A stretch of 64,000 nucleotides of DNA, taken from Buddleja alternifolia. Taxonomy: Eukaryota > Streptophyta > Magnoliopsida > Lamiales > Scrophulariaceae. Positions 11,521 to 21,134 of the stretch are shown piece after piece (the first letter of the stretch is position 1; each line of letters begins with the position of its first letter). The notes below the pieces were generated by a model. That model did no database searches. It was given only the letters and a program-made list of their open reading frames with translations, and was not told the origin of the DNA. The stretch lies in the NCBI GenBank assembly GCA_019426215.1, contig WHWC01000149.1, forward strand, positions 44,986 to 108,985, written 5' to 3'. The translations under genes and the position numbers were made by a program.

Positions 11521-12657
11521 TATGCTTTAAATGAATATATTTTACAATATTTTTTATTTTGTCAATTTCATGTTTTTAAGCATATTGTTCTTATAATATG
11601 TTTAAATTTTAATGTTTATAGATATGAGCTCAACCATTGGTGTGGAGTCAAACATCATTGGCTTGTGAAAATTTCACGTGGTAAGATAGTTATATTTTTG
11701 AAATTTCTTTATCTGTTATTTCCAATGATTTTTGTGTTGTATTGTTGTTTGTAATACTAATTTTTGTATTTTTGCAGTCGTTGCCTATTTATAAAGAATT
11801 GAAGAAGTCACACCGTCTTGCTCTTGGTGTTCGACTGTTTGGTGTTTTGGTAGTGAATCATGTTTCGATTTTAATTATGTTGACTGTTTGATTGACTAAT
11901 AACTCGTAGTAATTTTAATTTGTTCATTTTGATTTTGAATTTGATGAAATTATGTATTGTCGGCCCTCGAATTGTTCATTTTGATTTTGGATTTGATGGG
12001 ATGATGTAATATTTATTGTAGACTAAGTATCGTTTCGTTCCTTTTGATTGTAGATTTGGAGTTCTCAAACAGCTAACATGGTGTGATTGCTATTTATTTT
12101 AATGTTAAAGAATCTAATTGTTATTAATACTTTATTTATATATATATATATATAGTCTTTAGAATTGCACAGTAGCAAAGGAAAAACTCACTCACTTTAT
12201 TCTGCATCGATCTGTTCAGTCATATGAATATATGATATTTCCAAATGAATTCATATCAAAGAATAATGTCATGTGGGCTTGATTATTCGTATTTGGGTTA
12301 AAAGTTGAATACTAATAATGTCATGTGGGCTTGAATTCATATCAAAGTTGAATAATCTCATATGGGCCTGGATCAAGAACAAAAATCATTGCAAATAATT
12401 CTGTTATTATTTCTGTTATAACCGAATTTTTAAGAACCGAATTCCGGTTATAACCGAAAACCGAATTACTTTTAAAAAAAAAATAATTTTTAGGCTAAAT
12501 TCGGTTAACCGAGAACCAAACCGAACCGAACCGAAAATGTTCGGTTTTAACCGAACCGAACCGAACTTTTTCGGTTTGCATTTTCGGTAAACCCAATTCT
12601 CGGTTAACTGAATTTTCGGTTCGGTTTTCAACCGAACCGAACCAATGGACAGCCCTA

Positions 12658-12665
12658 AATCTTGC
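12658..12665. repeat. Right 8-bp target site duplication of hAT-1
   Basis: AATCTTGC follows the right terminus CAGCCCTA and matches the left copy (ACTCTTGC) at seven of eight bases. Confidence 0.85.
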
Positions 12666-13368
12666 CATGATGCTTCAACCATTCTGTCGAAGATGCTAGG
12701 AGTGCACGAGCATCATTAATCGCTTCACCGGATGGGAGGACTGCGCCACAAGGAGATAGGCTGATGATCAGAGCTACGTCTTCCAGGGTTATAGTCTGAA
12801 ACCCTGCAGGTAAGATAAAACAATTATATGAGGGATGCCAAGATAATGCCAAAGAGTTGGTCATGACATGTTCAAAAGGGATCTTCTGGTAGCAGGCTAT
12901 TCGAATAAGCCCCAAAATTCGATTAGCTGCCCACTTCGAGTGAAACTGTTGAAGGCGCTCGAACCAAGAAAAGGTGTCGACAGTGCCTATCCAACCATTG
13001 ATGGGCTTGCTCATATTGGTCCAGGCAAATTTACAGATTACCCTGTTCATGCAAAGGGGGGTATCATCTCCTTCCAAAGCGGGCCAAGTCCCGAAAAGAT
13101 TGAGGGTATCAGGAGCGGCGTTTTCAAAGGCCGACGATTCGAATTGAGGGCCAAGAGCTAAGTGATTGAGCAATTGACCCCGATTCTCAGAAAACCATCT
13201 AGGGACTACATGAGTGGTTTCGAGAGGCACCACCTTAACATCGCTGTAATGGGTGGGAGAAGCCCTAATGATATCGAATAAGTCTGCGGCATCTTGACAC
13301 TCTAGAAGAGTCGCTCTAGGGACCAAGAACCCAAGGTCATGGGCGGCAGTATGTTGAGGAACAACCAT

Positions 13369-13530
13369 TAATAAAGATTATGTGAGGAGTCGAACAAACT
13401 AGCGATGGTCGAAAATGAGGTAGAGCTTCTTTGATGTGGAGTTGTGCGGGTAAGATGAAGAATTTTTTTTTTTGAAGAATTGTAAACCCAAGAATCAATT
13501 CACGAGATATTTATAAGGGGTTTTTAACAC
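13369..13530 (-). promoter_or_regulatory. Predicted promoter and 5' leader of the PMD gene
   Basis: On the minus strand a TATA box (CTTATAAATATC, about 13510-13521) lies roughly 145 bases upstream of the ATG at 13368, a normal plant spacing. It is internal to the Tat element, just inside the 3' LTR, and points away from it, so the PMD gene would have its own antisense promoter. Prediction from sequence only. Confidence 0.5.
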
Positions 13531-13755
13531 CCAATCATAAGCAGACACATTGATTACCGCAAAAGGGAGGAAGACGACGATTGAAATTCCATGAGAAGTC
13601 TAAAAGGGCGCATATCTCCATAACTGCCAAAAATACGAAAGGGCTGCTTATGAAGTGGTATGTTCTTTAAAAAACCACGCGAAATCGAAGCGTTCGCGTT
13701 TATTAGAAAATAGACGTGTCTTTTAATACACATGAACTCGAAACTTTCACGTATA

Positions 13756-13767
13756 TTAGGGGGGATT
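13756..13767 (+). other. Polypurine tract of the Tat element
   Basis: TTAGGGGGGATT lies immediately before the LTR start TGTTTACA, the position and composition expected of the plus-strand primer of an LTR retrotransposon. It marks the LTR at 13768 as the 3' LTR of a plus-strand element. Confidence 0.65.
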
Positions 13768-14535
13768 TGTTTACATCATAAAACAATTTGGGCTTTCAGA
13801 ATATTTTAAGCCCAAAGAGACCCAAATACTGGACTATCAAATAGGAGAAAAATTGGAATGACAAATAAATAAGACAAACCCATTGAGGATGAGAGGGCTG
13901 TAAGAATATGGGCTGAATAGATAAAAGTCCAATAAGCAAAAATGTGAAAAAAAAAATTAAGTGGGGTCCAAAGGGTCGATGATCCGAAAAGAAGAAAGGC
14001 GCGCTAATTTGAAAGAGCAGTTGTGGACAGTTGAAGGCAATACCAGAAGAAAATGATCGTGGGTGCCTCAAAGAATGAGATATAGGCGGCTAAGAAGGAG
14101 GGGAAGATCATCATCAGAAGACAACGACATATTTTTATTTTCTTAAAACTAGCTCTAGCATTAGGAGTAGTTCTTAGCGTAATTTAGGAGTAGCAGTAGC
14201 ATAGATTAATCTGTGTTTAGCAAGGACTTGCCGAAGGTTGCAAGGTGCACATCAGGATTTGTTTGTACTCATCAAATTGAAGACTCTCATGGAGATATAA
14301 ATTACCTTTTTTTTTCAGATCTAAGTACTTGATAGGTTAGTTTTATCTTGACTTGAGTTGTTCAATTCATTGTCTTTATACTCGAAATCAATAAGTAAGA
14401 ATTAAATAAAGACTTGAACCACCATCCAGCATACCGAACACAGGAGTTGAAAGATAATCTCAAATTATAGATTATCACGAGACATGGAATGAACAATCGG
14501 ATCCACCTCATTCTGATTTGTTTTATCGCGAAACA
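13768..14535 (+). repeat. 3' LTR of the Tat element
   Basis: The repeat begins TGTTTACATCATAAAACAAT and ends in CA. It is clearly related over its whole length to the solo LTR at 21135-21982: shared start, GCGCGCTAATTTGAAAGAGC, AGGAGTAGTT, and a common 3' end. A weak TATA (GAGATATAGG, about 14078) occupies the same place as in the solo copy. The flanks (GGATT and CTGTA) do not match, as expected when the other end of the element is missing. Confidence 0.75.
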
Positions 14536-15079
14536 CTGTAGATCAATTGTATAACCCAATTTCCCAAGGCTACCACAAAATCTATTTAGTAATTATTACC
14601 GACGCAGTCATACAATCCCAGCCACAGTAATACAATCCGGATTCTGAACCATTCAATTTCATTAACAGTGGTTGATATCCTAGTTAGAATATTAAATGTT
14701 CATGGTAATGTAAATCCCTATAAAAACCCACTATACTATCAACAAAATAATGGTTGTATATCATACATAACAATCTAATATAATTAAATTTTCGCATGAA
14801 ACAATCTCAAAACCTGTGTCAATTCCATGTTCTCTTTACCTTTCCCTATTGGCCCACCGAATTAAGTGTTAAACCCAATATGGCTAGGAAGTAAAACCTC
14901 ATAAGATTGCTACAGTGTATCGTCTTCGTTACTCGTTCCAGGTTAATGCATTCTCATAATCATGGTTCAAAGTTTCTTTTCTTTTTCATCGAAACGTTCG
15001 AAAAGTTTCTATTTTTCAACTTACGGAAAAAAAATCACCATATAGTTTCGAAATTACATTGTTTCCTAGGAAACTCTTA
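14536..15079. other. AT-rich spacer
   Basis: I see no ORF, RNA gene or recognisable repeat. The sequence is AT-rich and ends at a CCTAGG-centred palindrome (about 15060-15076) directly before the MITE at 15080. Confidence 0.5.
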
Positions 15080-15594
15080 GGCTCCGTATGGATATGTTTT
15101 CTGAGTTAAATTCTAAGTTTTTTTTGGAAAATGTGTATTATAGAAATTGGTGTGAAAATATTGACTTGTATTGTTTGTTTGGATGTGTTTTTAGAAAATA
15201 GTTGGAAGTGGTGTTTGATGTGATATTAAGTTGAATTTTATTGGGATTTGATATATGAAGTGATTGAATTAATTATGAATGTGTGTGTATATATATGATT
15301 TGATATAAAGTATGTGTGTGTATATATATATATATATATACACATATATATTTAGTTATTATAAAATATGATAAAGTAAGAAAGAGAATTAGTTGATAAG
15401 TGGGATAGTGTAATTAATGATGAAAGATTGTGAATTGATTGAAAGGGTGAAATGATTGGTGTTGTATAGGGGAATGTGTAGTAGAATTTAAAATTTGAGC
15501 ATTTTCTATAAAATTTACCTAAAAGTGTGCATTTTCATTTTCTGGTGATCCAAAAAATGAAAATGCAATTCTAAAAACATAACCATATGCAGTC
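15080..15594. mobile_element. MITE-A, Tourist/Harbinger-type
   Basis: A 515-bp non-coding element has inverted ends (GGCTCCGTATGGATATG at the left; reverse complement GACTGCATATGGTTATG at the right) and a TTA duplication on both sides (15077-15079 and 15595-15597). The TTA target and the GGCTCCGT-type terminus are hallmarks of PIF/Harbinger-derived MITEs. A TG/TA microsatellite lies inside at about 15311-15352. A relative is present at 23993-24832. Confidence 0.8.
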
Positions 15595-15597
15595 TTA

Positions 15598-15670
15598 ATG
15601 TTTCCATGGAAACTCTCAATGTTTACATGGTTTCCATGTTTGTTTCCATGGAAACACTGAGAGTTTGGTA
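15598..15670. repeat. Compact palindrome cluster
   Basis: Two copies of GTTTCCATGGAAAC, one intervening CATGGTTTCCATG and an outer inverted pair (AACTCTCAATG and CACTGAGAGTT) lie in about 70 bases and could fold into a hairpin. A related palindrome (GTTTCCTAGGAAAC) lies on the far side of MITE-A, so the MITE apparently landed inside this palindromic patch. Function unknown. Confidence 0.5.
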
Positions 15671-15927
15671 ATTTATTTTCAAAAAGATTTGTTCTATCGC
15701 AAAGACAACAGAACTCTCAAATCTCTCAATGTAGAGAAAAAGGTAAAAAAAAAAAAAGAAGAAGAAATGAAGAGTAATAAATTTAACAATATCAAACGAA
15801 TATTTATTTCACCGAGGAGCGACTTTTTATCATGTGACTCAAGATGAAGATTACTGTATTATCGATTAAAGTAATTTTTTCATATAATTTGCAGATGAGT
15901 TTAAAACCATGGTATAATCCATATTAA

Positions 15928-16170
15928 CTGTTTATTTTTCTCACGATAACACTTTTAGAATTCTTTATTTCACAATTTAAGTTACTAAAATTTTATCAAT
16001 TATACGCTCTATGAATGTTAAACTTGAATCAAACATTACCACTTTTCATTTTTTTCACGACAGCATTTTTAGAATTTTTTATTTCATAATTTAAGTTACT
16101 AAAATTTTATCGGTTATATGTTATGTAAATGTAAAAATTGAATCAAACGTTACCACTTTATTTATTAGTG
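15928..16170. repeat. Diverged tandem duplication, about 114-bp period
   Basis: Shared blocks such as ATTTAAGTTACTAAAATTTT recur at a spacing of about 114 bases, followed in both copies by TTGAATCAAAC and TTACCACTTT. The copies differ at many single positions, so the duplication is old. No coding sense. Confidence 0.75.
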
Positions 16171-16459
16171 TAATTTGATCAATTATTGATGTAGATGTAT
16201 AAACATTTTACACAACTATTATTTTTTCCTAGTGAAAAGAGGAAGCAACCCTTCTTTACTTCTTTTTTTCACCGTTTTTACCTTATTTTTAACATTTTGC
16301 AAGTTTTCCATGATGTTTACGAAACGTTTCCGATATATTTTTTATATTTAAAAACTCAAAAATTATCATCGAAATAAAATTTTAATCCTTGCTCATAATC
16401 GCCGACTCCTTTTCCTCTCAACACCCGGCTATCGTTATATTTTTATCCTCGAACTAAGG

Positions 16460-16698
16460 GTTATCACCAACTCTTTTAAATACTATTCTAATTCCTCTAA
16501 CTATCTATTATTGCAAGGGGACCCATATGCATCTTTTAACTAAACTTTTCTTTTCGCACATTTATCAGAAAAATTTAACGTTATCACCAACTCTTTTAAA
16601 TACTATTCTAAATCCTCTAACTATCTATTATTGCAAGGGACCCATATGCATCTTTTAACTAAACTTTTCTTTTCGCACATTTATCAGAAAAATTTAAC
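16460..16698. repeat. Near-identical tandem duplication, 120-bp period
   Basis: GTTATCACCAACTCTTTTAA to the end of the unit (AGAAAAATTTAAC) occurs twice in direct tandem, with only a couple of differences (AATTCC versus AAATCC, and one G lost from GGGG). This suggests a recent local duplication. ORFs read here only trace the duplicated AT-rich sequence. Confidence 0.85.
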
Positions 16699-17119
16699 AT
16701 ACTTACAACCCCTCTCAAAATTAGAATTCAATCATCGAAATTTATTACTTGAATATATAAATACCATACGTAAAAATTCATCGCTTAAAAAAATTTATAT
16801 TATAAAAAAGGCCTGGTATTACACTGTCGATTTTGTGAAATAAACTTTTTTTTATGAAAAATAAAAACTTTTATACCAACAGGCAAAATATTACACAAAC
16901 TTATAGCTCGTAACATATGACTTCTACAGCAAACCTATGTGCCCAGCAACTAAAAATAATATATATTAGTAAACAGTAAACTCAACATTCTTCACATCAA
17001 AATCCTATCTAATTATAAGTACCCAGTTATCTCTTGTAGTCATTCTTCTTTTCTGACAATTTATAAATCTGCAGTTCCATTTTGAAATCATTGTATTAAA
17101 TATGTCGAGAGGACCTACA
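16699..17119. other. AT-rich spacer
   Basis: I see no gene, RNA or clear repeat; only AT-rich sequence with short A and T runs. Confidence 0.5.
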
Positions 17120-17930
17120 AGGCCGGATTAATCCGTCACTTTAGGTCCCTTTGTTTGGGGAGGGGGGATTGAGTCGTCCCTTTAGTTAAAGGGTACGGGC
17201 CGATCTGGCCTATTTAGATCCTCTTTACTAGGCATGACTTAAATGTGATGTTCCCTTAAAGGGGCCTTTAAAAGGATGCCAAAAGGGTATTCAAAATTGA
17301 GTCCCCTTTGGGCGACGATTTTTTTTTATTTGTACTTTCTTTTAACATTCCATTTCAATAATTATCTAGTAGAAAATAATTTTCTTTATTCTTTTATTTA
17401 TTTTGGCTATTTATAAAATAGTATTTTAGTAATTAATTTTTTTTGAGTTTCTTAATAATGCATGATTTGAAAGTAATATTATTTTTATTTGAAAATTTAC
17501 TTAATTATTACAAAGTAATTTAATCGATATTAAAAAACTTAAATACTTTAATTTTATCGAATTTAATTTGTTAAACTTTTCAAATATATAAATACAATTA
17601 AAAAGTAATAAATATTTTCAACTACATTGTACAAAATAATAACTTATAAAAGTACATATTAATAAGGAACATAATTTTAAAATTTGTTATTCAAGGTCAA
17701 AATGTGCATAAAGCGTGCAACGGACATTTGACAGTTGCACACTTTGTTATTTATTAATTTTTCATTAAAATTTATATATTACTTTATTTATAATATATTA
17801 AATAGAAAAAACAATTGTTAACGGGCAGCCGGCCGTCAAGCATTTACTCTTAAAGCCCAAGTTCCCTTTAAGGCTTGTCTCCTGAAGCCCTTTTGCTTAA
17901 AGGGGATTTGGCCTTAAACGGCCTTGAATG
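17120..17930. repeat. Possible transposon remnant with GC-rich ends
   Basis: An AT-rich core of about 480 bases is bracketed by two GC-richer ends (17120-17325 and 17820-17930). Both ends are full of short CCCTTTAA/TTAAAGGG and AAGGCC/GGCCTT motifs in both orientations. The layout resembles a non-autonomous DNA element with long, decayed terminal repeats. I could not align the two ends as a clean inverted repeat and found no target duplication. Confidence 0.3.
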
Positions 17931-19010
17931 AGACCTTTGATTGTATACAACTTCGCTATTTGTCTCTACCTAGTAAATATGCGTTTATTCATTTTTTACC
18001 ATATTTTATACACCAATCCAGCCACACTTGCTATAGGCATGGTCTTAAATTTCCATCAAAATGCTGAAATTTTGGGTTTTCTAGTGTCTCGAAGCGAAAT
18101 CTCACTTTCAATTCAACTTTACAGAATATTCACCAAAACTCGAAATTTCGCAAATTTTTTGTCGAAATATCAAATTTCACAAAATTTAAAATAATATCAA
18201 GTTATTTTTCATAACATACGTCCACTGAAATTTCTCAAAATCTTCATCAAAACCCAAAATTTTCCATAATTTAAATAAATGTGACGCCTTGCATTTCAAG
18301 TAATGATTTTATGTGATTAAATTGTAATAATTAGGTGCGATTAAATTGCCATCATACACATTTTATTTGACTAGCCAATTGTGTCTGTCTCATCTGATTA
18401 AATGCTATGTGAATTTATTAACCTCTGATTATTTCATTCAGTATATTTTTGGTATGTGATGAAATTGTTTATTTCGATAATGTTGCTACTGGAAATTTTT
18501 TGATAGAAACTACAACAGGTTTACGGGTCAAACCTTAAATAGACATGAACTCTAAAGTGTCAAAACAAATTAATATGGACTAAATTGCAAGTTTCAGAAG
18601 TTTCAATGGTCCAATTATACACTTTGAAGGTTTAAGGAGTGAATACTAATTTTACTAAGAATACATAAATTATAAGATCAGAGTGAAGGGGAAGAGTACA
18701 CGTCCCTTGCCTCATACCCCTGTAAGATGCCACCTTTCATTCTAAACATGTGTATTTAGATAAATAATAAAATGTGTACATATATAATGGCACTTCCCTT
18801 CATTTTACCGCTCAGGTACGCATCTATTCCCTTTCTTGTTCTCAAATTTTAATTATACTTCTTTAAACAATACTTAATTAATGTTAATTTATGATAATAA
18901 AGCAGTTGATGTTATGAAATTGAAGAATTGATTATTGACTATCCATTTATCATTCGATACTGCCCAAGGAATTGTTAGGTATTGCTAGTCATTTCATTTA
19001 TTATAACTAG
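17931..19010. other. AT-rich spacer
   Basis: I see no gene or RNA. Short repeated CGAAATTTC-like words occur between about 18050 and 18260, without a clear period. Confidence 0.5.
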
Positions 19011-20185
19011 TTAAATATTAGGGGTGTTCGTGGTGCGGTTTCGGTTTTTTTTTTCTAATTTGAAATCGAATTGCCAAGTGCGATTTTTTGGTAGAGAAAT
19101 CTCAAATTGTCATTTTGAAAAATAAAACCAAGGGTGCGGTTTGGAGCGGTTCGGTGCGGTTTGGTGCGGTTTACGCTTTTTATCTAACTAAAAATAAATA
19201 TTTCAGGATATTTGCATAAAAGTGTCATTTTTTAAACATTACCTAACTAAACCTAATAATAATATTTCACATAGATAAAAGTTATGCTTAACAAAAATTA
19301 TTTATCCAAAAAACTACATAATATAATCAAAGCTTCGCAAAAACTTAAAATATTGGACTAAGTTGTCCTACTAAACAGTCCATACATAATAATGAAATAG
19401 CCTACAAAACTTAAACGAAAACAATATGAAAGTTGGTCTACAAGGCTAAAACAAAATAAGAGAAGTACAAATTTTTCGGTACTTTTAACTTACAAAACAA
19501 CCTATTAATAGTTAATATTTAATATATATAATTAATATTTATAATATAAAAATAAATATATATAAAAAAATGAAAAAGCTCGCGAGCCTTTTGAAAGCCT
19601 TAAAAGTCACAGACTCAATCTTTTAGAATAAAACTTGTTTCCTTGTTTTAATATTAATCATTTTTAGTTTTATGATTAAGAATTTCAGATGAATATGAAT
19701 TCAGTTTTTTAATATAATTTAATTTTTACCTATAATTTTTATTTTGAATTAATATAAAATTTTAATTTTATCTATTGTCTCCGATTGATGATGAAATTTA
19801 AATTTATATTTCCGTCTCTAAATTCACCTCAAATTTATAAGGTTGAGACGAGATATGTGTTATACGTACATTATAAGTTATCGAAAAATTATCTCTATCA
19901 AATTATAATTCATTTAAAACATATCATCCATGACACAAGATTCAAAAATCAATTAAATAACATTTTGAAGTACCTATTTTAATTTGTCTAAAGTTCAAAA
20001 AGATATTATATTTGTAGTATATAAATTGGTATATTCAAGATTTCATTTATTTCCCCAAGTCCATGCTTCAACAAAATATGGACACGCATCTTGGGTGAAC
20101 ACTTCAATAACTTTTATATACTTTTTATTGGTCCATATTAGATAAAAACTCATTTTATTTAATTATTTATTTAATCTATCATGCA

Positions 20186-20246
20186 TTTAGAGTTTAGGGT
20201 TTAGAGTTCATGGTTTAGGGGTTAGAGCTTAGGGTTTAGGGCTTAA
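20186..20246 (+). repeat. Degenerate telomere-like (TTTAGGG) tract
   Basis: About eight head-to-tail units of TTTAGGG and one-base variants (GTTTAGAG, GGTTTAGGGG, GCTTAGGG) lie inside hAT-2. TTTAGGG is the common plant telomere unit, so this is an interstitial telomere-like sequence. Confidence 0.6.
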
Positions 20247-20474
20247 GGTATCAATTTATAGAGGTGTTGATCAATTCGGTTCATGTTATTTGATATATCT
20301 AATCTAGTATTACTTTAATCCTAATTCAAAATGAATAATTAATTATAGCAAATGAAATTTAATTCTCAATATCAATTTCAATATGATTAAATAACAAATT
20401 CATAATTTTCATGTAAAATAATGAATAAATGTTTAGAAAATAAAAATAAATATGTATATAAATATACCACATAA

Positions 20475-20640
20475 GATCCTCTATTGCAAAATGGTGTTGC
20501 ATTTCGTATTGCGTTTGTTTTTATGCATGACAAGTGTATAAATATTTTCCTGAAATATATAAGTGATTTGAATTTTATACACTTGTCATGTATAGAAGGC
20601 AATGCAATAGGAGATGCAACACCAATTGCAATAGAGGATC
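20475..20640. repeat. Long imperfect hairpin inside hAT-2
   Basis: GATCCTCTATTGCA at the left end is the exact reverse complement of the right end. Pairing continues through GGTGTTGCAT and TGACAAGTGTATAAA, giving arms of about 65-70 bases with several mismatches and a loop of about 30 bases. It may be a nested foldback element; a small-RNA hairpin is also possible. The six-frame reading in both directions is just the hairpin read twice. Confidence 0.7.
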
Positions 20641-21129
20641 CGAATTGTAAATATACATATGGATAAATATAAATATAAATATATAAAATAATGGCGGTTT
20701 TGCGGTTCGGTTTGGTGCGGTTTTGGTCCAAAACCATCACCAAACCAACTTTGCGGTGCGGTTTTCGTTTAAAATCGAAACCATGGTTTGTGCAACGGTT
20801 TGACGAAAACGGTTTGGTGCGGTTCGGTGCGGGCGGTTTCAGAAAATTGTTGCCCAGCCCTATTAAATATGCCTTAACTAAGTACTTGATGAATAATATC
20901 TGACCTTTATTGTTTATAAATTATTTCATAAATATTACTGTTCACTCATTCAAGAAAGTGGTTAGTTTTTAGATTTCCTTATTAATTCACTTTCTCATGT
21001 AAACTTTTAATATACTTGGTCGATTGTTTACTAGTTAATAATTAGTGAAGAATTGTTAAATCAAGTGCTATTCATTATTTTAGTTTTAGCCATGACTCGT
21101 GATTGTTAGTTGAATGATATGAATAATAG

Positions 21130-21134
21130 CCTTG
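21130..21134. repeat. TSD of the solo LTR (left copy)
   Basis: CCTTG precedes the LTR start TGTTTACA and is repeated exactly at 21983-21987. Confidence 0.85.

Larger units (their letters stand above)
9233..12657 (+). mobile_element. hAT-1, Ac/Tam3-type DNA transposon, defective
   Basis: The element is 3425 bp. Its termini are inverted: TAGGGGTGTCCA at the left and the reverse complement TAGGGCTGTCCA at the right, the TAGGG-type ends of hAT elements. Both subterminal regions (about 9250-9380 and 12420-12650) are packed with AACCGAACCG/CGGTTCGGTT repeats, as expected for transposase-binding arrays. Inside is a plus-strand transposase gene with a zf-BED N-terminus and a hAT dimerisation C-terminus, but it carries stops and a large internal deletion. 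The element sits inside the minus-strand PMD ORF. Confidence 0.93.
6640..13368 (-). pseudogene. Plant mobile domain (PMD) protein gene, split by a hAT element
   Basis: This gene resembles the plant mobile domain (aminotransferase-like) family. The N-terminal 237 codons (13368-12658) are open and contain the family core FILPAGFQ followed by TITLEDVALI. Coding continues beyond the hAT insertion (9224-8540), with SGPLWLL, typical of PMD proteins, and is spliced at a likely GT donor at about 8533. Further exons lie at about 8451-8110. A Pro/Ser/acidic linker follows at about 8030-7150. A predicted coiled coil at 6879-6649 (Leu/Ile/Gln/Asp heptads) forms the C-terminus. The frame continues across the hAT target site, followed by one in-frame stop (TAG) near 9206, so it is a pseudogene now. 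The start at 13368 fits a TATA box about 145 bases upstream. PMD proteins occur both as host silencing factors (MAIN/MAIL) and inside transposons; the context here favours a transposon-borne copy. Confidence 0.75.
6021..14535 (+). mobile_element. 3' half of a Tat-lineage gypsy element carrying an antisense PMD ORF
   Basis: From left to right: plus-strand Tat-type integrase C-terminus, about 3.8 kb (hAT insertion removed) holding a PMD protein gene on the opposite strand, a polypurine tract (TTAGGGGGGATT, 13756-13767), and an LTR from 13768 to 14535 that begins TGTTTACA. PPT position, LTR polarity and integrase orientation all agree on the plus strand. Extra ORFs between pol and the 3' LTR, some in antisense, are known in Tat-lineage elements; joining this PMD gene to the element is an inference from that layout. 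The 5' half is missing. Confidence 0.65.
19019..20862. mobile_element. hAT-2, non-autonomous hAT element
   Basis: This 1844-bp element begins TAGGGGTGTTCG and ends in CCCAGCCCTA (reverse complement TAGGGCTGGG). It is flanked by a perfect 8-bp duplication, TTAAATAT, at 19011-19018 and 20863-20870. Both ends carry many GGTGCGGTTTGG-type subterminal repeats, comparable to but different from the CGGTTCGG repeats of hAT-1. There is no transposase sequence; the interior is AT-rich. It would depend on a related autonomous element for movement. Confidence 0.9.

Noticed and set aside
14536..21134. Treating the two related LTRs as the ends of one large element
   Set aside because: The right copy has its own perfect five-base duplication on both sides, so it is a solo LTR; the left copy has its PPT on its left, so the element extends leftwards.
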